A DNA stretch of 55,213 nt from Corallococcus carmarthensis (GTDB lineage: Bacteria; Myxococcota; Myxococcia; Myxococcales; Myxococcaceae), in the NCBI RefSeq assembly GCF_003611695.1, contig NZ_RAWE01000046.1, forward strand, positions 1-55,213, written 5' to 3'. The first letter of the stretch is position 1. Each line of letters opens with the position of its first letter. Position numbers and translations under genes: made by a program. The notes beneath the pieces are model-generated. The model saw only the letters and a program-made list of their open reading frames with translations. It did no database searches and was not told the origin of the DNA. Shown here piece by piece: positions 44,301 through 53,546 of the stretch.

Positions 44301-44353
44301 GGACCCGTCAAGCAGCCAAGGCGTCGGGCAGACGGGTCCTACAGTCGGACCCG
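44301..44353. other. Three-armed inverted repeat in the 44257-44521 gap
   Basis: GGACCCGTC (44301-44309), GACGGGTCC (44331-44339) and GGACCCG (44347-44353): the middle arm can pair with either outer arm, and CAGTCGGACCCG occurs twice. This could be alternative hairpins or a decayed repeat. Nothing else is seen in the gap except GAGGG in front of the gene at 44522. Confidence 0.5.
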
Positions 44354-44521
44354 CTGAGCGCCCTCGGTCCCCGGACGCGTCTGGCGACAAGCCAGGCTGA
44401 TGGGTGGGTGGGCCCCGGCTTGCCAGGCCGGAGGGCGCTGGGGGCGTCAATGGCGTGAAAACCCCGGAGCCCCTGGCTATCGAAGGGCTTTCCCGCCCCC
44501 CGTGGCGCGAGGGTCCCCCTG

Positions 44522-45553
44522 ATGATCCCCTTCTCCGTCCTCGACCTGTCCCCCGTCATCTCCGGGGGCGACCCCGGCCTCGCCCTGCGCAACAGCCTGG
44601 ACCTGGCCCGCCACGCGGAAGACCTGGGCTACCAGCGCTTCTGGCTGGCCGAGCACCACAACATGACGGGCATCGCCAGCGCGGCCACGTCGGTGGTCAT
44701 CGGGTACGTGGCGGGGGGCACGAAGAAGATTCGCGTGGGCGCGGGCGGCGTCATGCTGCCCAACCACGCGCCGCTGATCATCGCGGAGCAGTTCGGCACC
44801 CTGGAGACGCTCTACCCCGGCCGCATCGACCTGGGCCTGGGCCGCGCGCCGGGGACGGATCAGCGCACCTCCGCCGCCCTGCGCCGGGGCCTGGGCGGTG
44901 CTGACAGCTTCCCGCAGGACGTGGTGGAGCTGCAGAACTACTTCAAGGACCCCACGCCGGGCCAGGCCGTGCGCGCGGTGCCGGGCGCGGGCCTGCACGT
45001 GCCCCTGTGGCTGCTGGGCTCCAGCACCTTCAGCGCGCAGCTGGCCGCGGCACTTGGCCTGCCCTTCGCGTTCGCGTCGCACTTCGCGCCCGCGCAGATG
45101 ATGAGCGCGCTGCACCTGTACCGCACGCAGTTCCGCCCGTCGGACGTGCTCCAGAAGCCGTACGCGATGATTGGCGTCAACGTCTTCGCCGCGGACACGG
45201 ACACGGAGGCCCAGCGCCTCTTCACGTCGCTGCTCCAGGCCTTCATCAACCTGCGCCGCGGCCGTCCAGGTCCGCTGTTGCCGCCGGTGGACAGCATGGA
45301 CGGTCAGCTCAACGAGATGGAGCTGGCGGAGATCGAGCACATGCTGGCGTGCACCGTGGTGGGCTCGCCGGACAGCGTGCGCGAGGGGCTCCAGTCCCTG
45401 CTCAAGCAGACCGGGGCCGACGAGCTGATGATCACCGCGCAGATCCACGACCACGCCGCGCGGCTGCGCTCCTTCGAAATCGTCGCTCAGGTGCGCGAGC
45501 AGCTCACGGCCGCTGACACGCGGCCCGCACCGTCCCCGCAAGCCGCGCGATGA
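44522..45553 (+). CDS. Luciferase-like (LLM class) flavin-dependent oxidoreductase
   Basis: 343 residues. Bacterial-luciferase-like TIM barrel of the MsnO8/YhbW type: [13 protein letters not shown] at the start, [55 protein letters not shown] and [19 protein letters not shown]. It is predicted to use reduced flavin (FMN) to oxygenate a small substrate; which one is unknown. GAGGG precedes the ATG. Its last 50 bp overlap the end of the convergent minus-strand gene at 45504-46025. Confidence 0.9.
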   Translation: MIPFSVLDLSPVISGGDPGLALRNSLDLARHAEDLGYQRFWLAEHHNMTGIASAATSVVIGYVAGGTKKIRVGAGGVMLPNHAPLIIAEQFGTLETLYPGRIDLGLGRAPGTDQRTSAALRRGLGGADSFPQDVVELQNYFKDPTPGQAVRAVPGAGLHVPLWLLGSSTFSAQLAAALGLPFAFASHFAPAQMMSALHLYRTQFRPSDVLQKPYAMIGVNVFAADTDTEAQRLFTSLLQAFINLRRGRPGPLLPPVDSMDGQLNEMELAEIEHMLACTVVGSPDSVREGLQSLLKQTGADELMITAQIHDHAARLRSFEIVAQVREQLTAADTRPAPSPQAAR

Positions 45554-46025
45554 GCTGGGCGTCGTGGCTGCCGAAGACGCGGCGCGCGCCGCCCGGCAGC
45601 CCCAGCACCAGGTAGTGGGTGTCCTCCACCACGAGCAGCGCGGCCATGGACGCGAAGAGGCCCAGGGCGGTGAGGACGAGCCCCGCCTCGTACGCGCCCC
45701 TCAGCGCCGTGACGCTGACGGACAGCCAGGACAACAGCGGCAGTCCCAGCGCCCCGGCCAGTCCCACCGCGAGCAGGTAGGGCCACACCTTCGGAGTGCG
45801 GCGCGAGGTCTCCACCTGGAGCACGTCGCGCAGCGCCCAGCTCTGGCCCCCCACGACGAGCCGGTCGCGGGTGACGCGAACCTGACCGGCCTGGAAGAGG
45901 GAGGGCTCACCCGCGTCCGGCACCGGAGCCACCAGCGGCTCCGGCGGAGCCACCGGCCGGCGGTCCACTTCACGCAGGGGGACAACGGGACGCAGCACGG
46001 TGACGACGGTCATCGGTTCACCCAT
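45504..46025 (-). CDS. Small two-helix membrane protein (DUF6232-like)
   Basis: 173 residues from the ATG at 46025, which has GGAG 7 nt upstream; it overlaps the end of the upstream gene (46018). An alternative ATG at 46013 lacks a ribosome site. The N-terminal 45 residues are Pro/Val-rich; then a PH-like stretch ([20 protein letters not shown]), two membrane helices ([39 protein letters not shown]) and a strand-rich tail. The layout resembles DUF6232. Cotranscribed with the degenerate receiver upstream. Function unknown. Confidence 0.65.
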   Translation of the reverse strand: MGEPMTVVTVLRPVVPLREVDRRPVAPPEPLVAPVPDAGEPSLFQAGQVRVTRDRLVVGGQSWALRDVLQVETSRRTPKVWPYLLAVGLAGALGLPLLSWLSVSVTALRGAYEAGLVLTALGLFASMAALLVVEDTHYLVLGLPGGARRVFGSHDAQLIARLAGTVRAACQRP

Positions 46026-46383
46026 GGGTGGTCTCCAACAGAGGAAAGTGCGAGCGCAGGAGGGCGCGAAGCTCATCGAGCGGACGGCCCAGCGCGAAAC
46101 ATGCCCGGGCCCCCTGACACAGGGCGCGGGACACCAGGCGCTCGTCCGCGAAGGGCAGCAGGACGACGACGGGCGCGGCGGCGGCGCAGGCCCGCGCGCG
46201 CGTCAGCACCGGGAGGATGGCCTCCCCGCGCTCCACATGCGCCAGCACCAGGTCCGGCCGGGCCGCGTCCGCGGCGTCCAGGAACAGGGCGATGCCCAGG
46301 TCGCCCAGCACGTCCGCCAGCAGCGAGGCCAGGGACTCATCCGCTCCGAGCAGCAAGGCCCGGGTTGTGCGCAGGGACGCCAC
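46018..46383 (-). CDS. Degenerate receiver-like protein
   Basis: 121 residues with a GTG start at 46383. The order of strands and helices follows a response-regulator receiver (ALLLGADESLASLLADVLGD, PVVVLLPFADERLVSRAL, LGRPLDELRALLRS). The phosphoacceptor position in the third strand reads LVLAHVERGE, with no Asp, and the conserved Lys is missing, so it cannot be phosphorylated normally. A sigma54-type promoter ends 14 nt upstream of the start codon. Probably the first gene of a two-gene unit with the membrane protein at 45504-46025. Confidence 0.65.
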   Translation of the reverse strand: MASLRTTRALLLGADESLASLLADVLGDLGIALFLDAADAARPDLVLAHVERGEAILPVLTRARACAAAAPVVVLLPFADERLVSRALCQGARACFALGRPLDELRALLRSHFPLLETTHG

Positions 46384-46396
46384 GGCCCCACGTCAC

Positions 46397-46413
46397 AGCA
46401 AGCTACATGCCGG
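46397..46413 (-). promoter_or_regulatory. Sigma54-type -24/-12 promoter
   Basis: On the minus strand CCGGCATGTAGCTTGCT: GG at 46411-46410, GC at 46399-46398, with exactly 10 nt between; the -24 box is CGGCATG (consensus TGGCACG) and the -12 box TTGCT is a full match to TTGCW. The predicted start near 46386 is about 3 nt before the GTG at 46383. Confidence 0.5.
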
Positions 46414-46455
46414 AACCACCGTCCCCCGGGGCCAGGGAGTGATCGCCAATGGACC

Positions 46456-46491
46456 GTGGCAATCCGCCATCCCCCCGTGGCGGATTGCCAC
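46456..46491. promoter_or_regulatory. Two in-phase TGGC-N5-GCCA dyads (candidate enhancer sites)
   Basis: TGGCAATCCGCCA (46457-46469) and TGGCGGATTGCCA (46478-46490) are each dyads and are reverse complements of each other, so the whole 46456-46491 is a perfect 14-bp inverted repeat. Their centres are 21 bp apart, two helical turns. They lie about 77-98 bp upstream of the predicted sigma54 start and 10 bp past the end of an NtrC-type activator gene. They could also fold as a terminator for that gene. Confidence 0.5.
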
Positions 46492-46500
46492 GCGGGGGCT

Positions 46501-47848
<1,348 letters not shown>

Positions 47849-47871
<23 letters not shown>

Positions 47872-49981
47872 GGCGTTCCTCTGGGACGGCGCGGGCCACC
47901 GGCCACAGCACGGTGACGCGGGTGCCCTGCCCCGGCGTGCTCTCCAGCTCCACCCGGCCGCCGTGGTTGCGCACGACGTGGGCCACCATCGTCAACCCCA
48001 GCCCCGTGCCCTGCCCGCGCTTCTTCGTCGTGAAGAACGGGTCGAACACCTGGTTGAGGCGCTCCTTGGGAATCCCACACCCGTCGTCGCGCACCGTGAG
48101 CGCGACCAGGCCCCAGGTCCCCTCCTCCGGCCCCGCCAGCGCGGAAGCGGAGACCTCCACCTTCCCGCCCTCGCTGCACGCATCGCACGCGTTGAGCGTG
48201 AGGTTGAGCAGCACCTGCTGGAGCTGATCCGAGTCCGCCGCCAGCGAGGGCACCGACTCCGGCACGTCCACGCTCAGCGTCACCCGCCGCCGCTCCGCTT
48301 CCACCTGCAGCAGCTCATGCACGCTCCGCGCGAGCGGTCCCAGCGCCACCGGCCGCACCATCGCGGGTTGCAGGCGCGAGAAGTCCAGCAGCTGGCGCAG
48401 CGTGCGGCTCACCCGGTCGATCTGCTCGACGATGACGCCCAGCCCCGGCCCCTGCGGGTGCGAGGGGCCCAGCTTCCCCTGCACGTACTCCGCCCGGCCG
48501 CGCACCACGCCCAGCGGCGTGCCGATTTCATGCGCGATGCCCGCCGCCAGCACACCCACGGTGGCCAGCTTCTCCGCGCGCAACAGCTGCGTCTCCAGCG
48601 CGCGCACGTCACTCAGGTCCTCCACGACGAGGAGCGCGCGGGTCTCCTCCTTCGGATCCTCGGCCGTCAGCGGCACCGCGTGCAGGTTGTACGTGCCCTC
48701 CTCGCCAAAGAGCGCCAACGGTTCTCCCAGCAGGCTCAACGGCCGGTCCTCCTGCTGCGCGGAGGCCACCAACGCCGCGAGCCGCTCCACCACCGGCGCC
48801 GGAGCCGAAGGGAACGCGGCCGTCAGCGGCGCACCCGTCACGTTGCCGGGCACGCGTGAGCGCAGGGCCTGGTTGACGGCGCTGATCCGCCCGTCCGCCG
48901 TCAGCGCCAGGACGCCCGTGGGAATGTGGTCGAGGATCTTTCGCGTCCGGTCATGGAGCGCGGCGAGCTGGGCCGCGTGCCGGCGGCTCTCCCGGAGCGC
49001 CACCGCGCGACGGCGCGCCAGCACCACGTACACCGCGAAGGTCACCAGGAAGAACGCCACCAGCGCGCCCGCGCCCAACAGCCGCACCACCAGCGACTGC
49101 TCGTGCGAACGCAGCGCCGCGGTGGACACCAGCGTCGCCACCGCCCAGTGGCTGCCGCCGCGCATGCGGATGGGCGTGTAGACGGCCACCACCTCCGCGC
49201 GCCCCAGCCCCAGCCGCTCCGCCTCCTGTTCGGACAGGGGCAGCATGCCGCGCGCGCCGGCCTTCAGCCGCGTCACGAGGAACGCGAAGCCCGGCACGCC
49301 CGCGTCCTTCTGGCTCGCGCGGCGGAACCACTCCGCCAGGCCCGGGTCGCTCGCGGGGGTGGGCTGGCCGTGCGTGCCCACGAGCAGCATCCGCGCCTCC
49401 AGGTCCGACGTGACGATGCGCAGCGGCGCGAAGAAGGACTCCGTGTCCACCAGCACCGCCACCGCGCCCTCGGGCTTGCCGTCCGTCGCGGGCAACGCCG
49501 TGGCCAGGATGCGCAGCCAGCCGCCGTTGGCCGCGTCCAGGATGGGCGACGTGGTCAGGTCCCCCGGCGGACGCTGCAACGCCCGGCGCGCCGTCCCGGC
49601 CATCTCCGCCACCAGCCCCTCGCGAGTCACCTGCGCGTCCGGCTTGCGGTCCAACAGCAGGAGCCGCTCCGCGCCGTCGCCGTCGTACGCCGCGATGGCC
49701 TTGTACTGGCCCACCGCCTCCAGCAGCGCGCGCAGCTCGCGCCGGTGCTCCGGCAGGCTCCCCGGCTGGGACATCAGCTCCCCGGCGAAGCGCAGGTTCT
49801 TGCCCACCTCCTCCAGCGAGTCGGTGACGCCGCCCACGGCCTCGTCCAGCTGCTTCTGCCGGTCCCCCGCGAACTGCTCCACCAGGGCCGTCCGGCTGCG
49901 CTTCACCAACGTCCAGACCCCCACCCCCACGCTCGCGAGCGCGGCGCACAGCAGGAGGATGGGCAGGAGTGTGGACCGCAT
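47849..49981 (-). CDS. Membrane sensor histidine kinase (NtrB-type partner)
   Basis: 710 residues from ATG 49981 (MRSTLLP), preferred over upstream ATGs because the membrane helix starts at once (LLPILLLCAALASVGVGVW). Periplasmic sensor part about 30-300, second helix about 303-325 (LLGAGALVAFFLVTFAVYVV), PAS-like domain about 350-450 (ILDHIPTGVLALTADGRISAV), then the kinase core with H-box AAGIAHEIGTPLG (His484), N-box LLNLTLNACDAC, G1 VRDDGCGIP, F-box FDPFFTTK and G2 GTGLGL. The GTP rather than NP in the H-box is typical of many myxobacterial kinases. Followed by its regulator gene. TAGGCT at 49998-49993 is a candidate -10 box. Confidence 0.92.
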
Positions 49982-49992
49982 GAAAGACCCAC

Positions 49993-49998
49993 AGCCTA
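49993..49998 (-). promoter_or_regulatory. TAGGCT -10-like element before the histidine kinase gene
   Basis: Read on the minus strand, TAGGCT lies 11 nt before the ATG at 49981, giving a predicted leader of about 5 nt. Member of the set also seen at 1843, 28458 and 29265. Confidence 0.35.
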
Positions 49999-50067
49999 AT
50001 CCGTCGGGTGGGTCCAAGTCCTTGTTTCCAATGGCTTTTATCCCACCTGCCCTCCGGTGCTTGCCCA

Positions 50068-50097
50068 TTGACGAACTGCGTTGGCCAGTGCTACCTA
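50068..50097 (+). promoter_or_regulatory. Sigma70-type promoter of the aib operon
   Basis: TTGACG (50068-50073) and TACCTA (50092-50097) with an 18-bp spacer; CTACCT at 50091 gives 17. The -10 box lies inside the first AibR palindrome, so bound repressor would block polymerase. Confidence 0.5.
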
Positions 50098-50134
50098 CCG
50101 GTCGGTAGGTGAAGTGACCTACCGGTCGGTAGGT
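50093..50134. promoter_or_regulatory. Tandem AibR operators
   Basis: Two identical 18-bp palindromes ACCTACCGGTCGGTAGGT at 50093-50110 and 50117-50134, with 8-bp perfect arms around a central GT, centres 24 bp apart. ACCGGTCGGT is typical of TetR-family sites. They lie between the promoter and the TetR gene, predicting autorepression of the whole operon. Confidence 0.8.
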
Positions 50135-50180
50135 GGTTTCAGCCCGGCAGGAGCAGGCAGGCCGGCGAGGGAAGGCACGC

Positions 50181-50882
50181 ATGACACCCACAGGGCGCAA
50201 ACCGGATGAGGGCGAGCGGTACCGGACCATCCTGGAGACGGCGGCGCGGCTCATCTGCGAGCGCGGCTACGAGGGCACGTCGATGCAGGAGATCGCCGCC
50301 GCGTGCCGGATGACCAAGGCGGGGCTCTACCACCACATCCAGAACAAGGAGCAGCTGCTCTTCGCCATCATGAACTACGGCATGGACGTGTTCGAGGAGC
50401 AGGTCCTCGCGCCCGTGCAGGACGTGGTGGACCCCGTCGAGCGCCTGCGCCAGTGCATGCGCCAGAACATCCACCTGGTGACGAGTGGCCGCAGCAAGGA
50501 GGTCATCATCATCCTCCACGAGCACGCCACGCTCACCGGTGAAGCGCGCGAGTACATCGACCGGCGCAAGAAGCGCTACGTGCGCTTCCTGGAGGACGCG
50601 TTCGCGGAGGCCAACCGCCTGGGCCGCCTGCGCGGCGTGGTGGATCCCACCGTCGCGGCCTTCTCGTTCCTGGGGATGATCCTCTGGGTCTACAAGTGGT
50701 TCAAGCCGGACGGCCGCCTCACCGAAGAGCAGATCGCCGACGGCATGGTGGAGCTGCTCTTCCCCAGCGCAGCGGTGGGTGTGTCCGCCGCGGCCCCTGC
50801 GTCTGATGACCAGGACGCGCCCGCGCTCCGCATGGTGCCGCGCGCCGCTTCCGCTTCAGGTTCCGGAGAGGAGCCCCAGTGA
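50181..50882 (+). CDS. aibR: AibR, TetR-family repressor of the isovaleryl-CoA operon
   Basis: 233 residues from ATG 50181 (GAGG upstream; an in-frame GTG-type start at 50133 would run into the second operator). TetR helix-turn-helix at about 12-55: ILETAARLICERGYEGTSMQ and ACRMTKAGLYHHIQNKEQLL. The C-terminal ligand domain ends in a Pro/Ala/Ser-rich tail. In Myxococcus xanthus AibR is known to respond to isovaleryl-CoA, the pathway product. Its stop overlaps the aibA start (GTGA at 50879-50882). Identification rests on gene order plus the TetR fold. Confidence 0.88.
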   Translation: MTPTGRKPDEGERYRTILETAARLICERGYEGTSMQEIAAACRMTKAGLYHHIQNKEQLLFAIMNYGMDVFEEQVLAPVQDVVDPVERLRQCMRQNIHLVTSGRSKEVIIILHEHATLTGEAREYIDRRKKRYVRFLEDAFAEANRLGRLRGVVDPTVAAFSFLGMILWVYKWFKPDGRLTEEQIADGMVELLFPSAAVGVSAAAPASDDQDAPALRMVPRAASASGSGEEPQ

Positions 50883-51679
50883 ACCGCGCCCGTTGGAGTT
50901 CCCTGTCGGAGGCGGTGGCCTCCATCCCGGACGGCGCATCGCTCGCGGCCGGTGGGTTCATGCTGGGCCGCGCGCCCATGGCGCTGGTGCTGGAGCTGGT
51001 GGCGCAGGAGAAGCGCGACCTGCAGCTCATCTCCCTGCCCAACCCGCTGCCGGCGGAGTTCCTGGTGGCGGGCGGGTGCCTGAAGCGCGTGGAGCTGCCC
51101 TTCGGCGCGCTGGTGCTGGAGAACCGCGTGCGTCCCCTGCCCTGCCTCAAGCGGGCCATCGAGGCGGGCGACATCGCGTGGCGCGAGCACGACGGCTACC
51201 GCGTGGTGCAGCGGCTGCGCGCGGCGTCCATGGGGCTGCCCTTCATCCCCGCGCCGGACGCGGACGTGTCGGAGCTGGCGGAGGTGGACGCCCCACGCAC
51301 GGTGGAGGATCCCTTCACGGGCCGCCGCGTGCCGGTGGAGCCCGCCTACTACCCGGACGTGGCGCTCATCCACGCGCGTGCGGCGGACGACAAGGGCAAC
51401 CTCTTCATCGAGGACCCCACCACGGACCTGCTCGTCGCGGGCGCGGCGAAGCGGATCATCGTCACGGTGGAGGAGCGCGTGCCGAAGCTGTCGCGCGTGA
51501 CCATCCCCGCCTTCCAGGTGGAGCGCGTGGTGCTCGCCCCCGGTGGCGCGCTGCCCACGGGGTGCCTGGGCAAGTACCCGCATGACGACGCGATGCTGGC
51601 GGCCTACCTGGCCGCGGCGGAAGCGGGCGAAGCGAAGGGCTTCCTCATGTCGCTGCGCGCGACGCGGAGCGCGGCATGA
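50879..51679 (+). CDS. aibA: AibA, subunit of 3-methylglutaconyl-CoA decarboxylase
   Basis: 266 residues, GTG start overlapping aibR. Glutaconate CoA-transferase alpha-subunit fold: SLSEAVASIPDGASLAAGGF, RDLQLISLPNP, ALIHARAADDKGN and the C-terminal GCLGKYPHDD. Although the family is named for CoA transfer, AibA with AibB decarboxylates 3-methylglutaconyl-CoA to 3,3-dimethylacrylyl-CoA in the alternative isovaleryl-CoA route of myxobacteria (established work in M. xanthus). The stop overlaps the aibB start by 4 bp. Confidence 0.9.
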   Translation: MNRARWSSLSEAVASIPDGASLAAGGFMLGRAPMALVLELVAQEKRDLQLISLPNPLPAEFLVAGGCLKRVELPFGALVLENRVRPLPCLKRAIEAGDIAWREHDGYRVVQRLRAASMGLPFIPAPDADVSELAEVDAPRTVEDPFTGRRVPVEPAYYPDVALIHARAADDKGNLFIEDPTTDLLVAGAAKRIIVTVEERVPKLSRVTIPAFQVERVVLAPGGALPTGCLGKYPHDDAMLAAYLAAAEAGEAKGFLMSLRATRSAA

Positions 51680-52422
51680 CGGCGACGACGGTGGACGCGA
51701 CGCCCGCGGAGACGGTGGTGTCGCTGCTGGCACGGGAGATTGAGGACGGCTCGGTGGTGGCCACGGGTGTGGCGTCGCCGCTGGTCATCCTGGCGATCGC
51801 GGTGGCTCGGGCCACGCATGCGCCGGGGCTGACGTACCTGGCGTGCGTGGGCTCGTTGGATCCGGACCTGCCGGAGCTGTACCCGTCGTCGGAGGACCTG
51901 CGGTACCTGGACGGCCGGTCCGCGGAGGTGAGCATCGCGGACCTGTTCGACCACGCGCGGCGCGGCCGGGTGGACACGGTGTTCTTCGGCGCGGCGGAGG
52001 TGGATCCGGCGGGCCGCACCAACATGACGGCGTCCGGCAGCCTGGAGAAGCCTCGCGCCAAGTTCCCCGGAGTCGCGGGCGCGGCCACGCTGCGCCAGTG
52101 GGTGAAGAACCCCGTGCTGCTGGTGCCCCGGCAGTCGCGCCGCAACCTGGTCCCCCAGGTCCAGGTGGCCACGACGCGCGACCCCAGCCGTCCGGTGCGG
52201 CTCATCTCCGACCTGGGCACGTTTGAGCTGGGCGGGCCTCGTGGGGCGCGGCTGTTGTCGCGTCACCCGTGGGCCACGGTGGACGGCATCGCCGAGCGCA
52301 CCGGCTTCGAGTTCGCGGTGCCGGACGCCCTGCCCGTCACCTCGCTTCCGGACGCGCGCACGGTGTCGGCCATCCGCGCGCTGGACCCCCGCAACCTGCG
52401 CGACGCGCTGGTCGGCGGCTGA
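51676..52422 (+). CDS. aibB: AibB, catalytic subunit of 3-methylglutaconyl-CoA decarboxylase
   Basis: 248 residues, ATGA overlap with aibA. Glutaconate CoA-transferase beta-subunit fold: GSVVATGVASPLVILAIAVA, TVFFGAAEVDPAGRTNM, RLISDLGTFEL. The residue at the place of the transferase's catalytic Glu is Cys57 (LTYLACVGSLD), which is the hallmark separating the AibB decarboxylase from true CoA transferases. This supports the pathway assignment beyond gene order. A 45-bp gap with GGAAAGAGG precedes aibC. Confidence 0.92.
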   Translation: MTATTVDATPAETVVSLLAREIEDGSVVATGVASPLVILAIAVARATHAPGLTYLACVGSLDPDLPELYPSSEDLRYLDGRSAEVSIADLFDHARRGRVDTVFFGAAEVDPAGRTNMTASGSLEKPRAKFPGVAGAATLRQWVKNPVLLVPRQSRRNLVPQVQVATTRDPSRPVRLISDLGTFELGGPRGARLLSRHPWATVDGIAERTGFEFAVPDALPVTSLPDARTVSAIRALDPRNLRDALVGG

Positions 52423-52467
52423 ACCGTCTTCCCCCACCCTTTAGCGCAACACGGAAAGAGGCACCGC

Positions 52468-53505
52468 ATGGAGGCTGTCGTTCTTCGCCAGTTCGGGAGT
52501 GCAGAGAACCTGCGTCTGGAGACCGTGCCGATTCCCCGGCCGGGCAAGGGCGAGGTGCTGCTGAAGGTCCACGCGTGCGGCGTCTGCTACCACGACGTCA
52601 TCAACCGCCGCGGCAACCTGCCCCGCACGCACGTGCCGGCCATCCTGGGGCACGAGGCCGCGGGCGAGGTGGTGGAGGTCGGCCCGGACACGGTGGGCTG
52701 GAAGGTGGGCGACCGCGCGGCGACGCTGCAGCGCATGTCCTGCGGCGAGTGCGCGCTGTGCCTCTCCGGCCGCAACAGCCTGTGCAAGACGGACAACCGC
52801 TTCTTCGGCGAGGAGCTCCAGGGCGGCTACGCGCAGTTCATGGTGGCCCCGGTGCGCGGCCTGGGCCGCGTGCCGTCCGACCTGCCCTGGGCGGTGGCCG
52901 CGACGGTGTGCTGCACGCTGGGCACCGCCGTCCACACGCTGCGCACGCGGGCGAAGGTGAAGGCCGGTGAGACGGTCCTCATCACCGGCGCCAGCGGCGG
53001 CGTGGGGCTGGCGGCCGTGCAGCTGGCGAAGGTGGACGGGGCGCGCGTCATCGCCATCACGTCCGGCGAGGCGAAGGTGGCGGCGCTGAAGGAGGCGGGC
53101 GCGGACGAGGTGATTGTTTCGCGCGGCCTGGACTTCGGGGCAGAGGCGCGAAAGCGCACGCAGGGCCAGGGTGTGGATGTGGCGGTGGAGATCGTCGGCA
53201 GCGCCACCTTCGACCAGACGCTCAAGGCCATGGCTCCCGGTGGGCGCGTGGTGGTGGTGGGCAACCTGGAGTCGGGGGTGGTGAACCTCAACCCGGGGCT
53301 GGTCATCGTGAAGGAGCTGGAGATTCTTGGCGCGTACGCGACGACGCGCGAGGAGCTGGACGAGTCCCTGCGGCTGACGGCCAAGGGCCTCATCCGCCCC
53401 TTCGTGTCGGAAGAGGTGGCGCTGGCGGAGGCGGGCCGCGCGCACTTCCGGCTGGAGAACCGGGAAGTGGCGGGCCGGCTGGTGCTGGTGCCGCCGGCGG
53501 CCTGA
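52468..53505 (+). CDS. aibC: AibC, medium-chain dehydrogenase/reductase making isovaleryl-CoA
   Basis: 345 residues. MDR (zinc alcohol dehydrogenase-like) enzyme: catalytic-zinc region HACGVCYHDVINRRG and GHEAAGEVVEVG, structural-zinc Cys cluster SCGECALCLSGRNSLC, and nucleotide-binding GASGGVGLAAVQLAK. In M. xanthus AibC reduces 3,3-dimethylacrylyl-CoA to isovaleryl-CoA with NADH. Start ATG 52468 with GAGG at -11. Sits between aibB and mvaS, the order expected for this operon. Confidence 0.92.
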   Translation: MEAVVLRQFGSAENLRLETVPIPRPGKGEVLLKVHACGVCYHDVINRRGNLPRTHVPAILGHEAAGEVVEVGPDTVGWKVGDRAATLQRMSCGECALCLSGRNSLCKTDNRFFGEELQGGYAQFMVAPVRGLGRVPSDLPWAVAATVCCTLGTAVHTLRTRAKVKAGETVLITGASGGVGLAAVQLAKVDGARVIAITSGEAKVAALKEAGADEVIVSRGLDFGAEARKRTQGQGVDVAVEIVGSATFDQTLKAMAPGGRVVVVGNLESGVVNLNPGLVIVKELEILGAYATTREELDESLRLTAKGLIRPFVSEEVALAEAGRAHFRLENREVAGRLVLVPPAA

Positions 53506-53546
53506 GGCCCTCTGCATTCGCGACCTTTTGACTTGAGGAGTTCCCC

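Noticed and set aside
44490-44510. Possible sigma54 box (GG-N10-GC) before the luciferase-like gene
   Set aside because: The spacing fits but both boxes deviate (TGGCTA and GGGCT), so it is not better than chance in this GC-rich sequence.
50133-50180. 16-residue N-terminal extension of AibR
   Set aside because: It would begin inside the second operator and shows no conserved sequence; ATG 50181 matches the usual TetR start.
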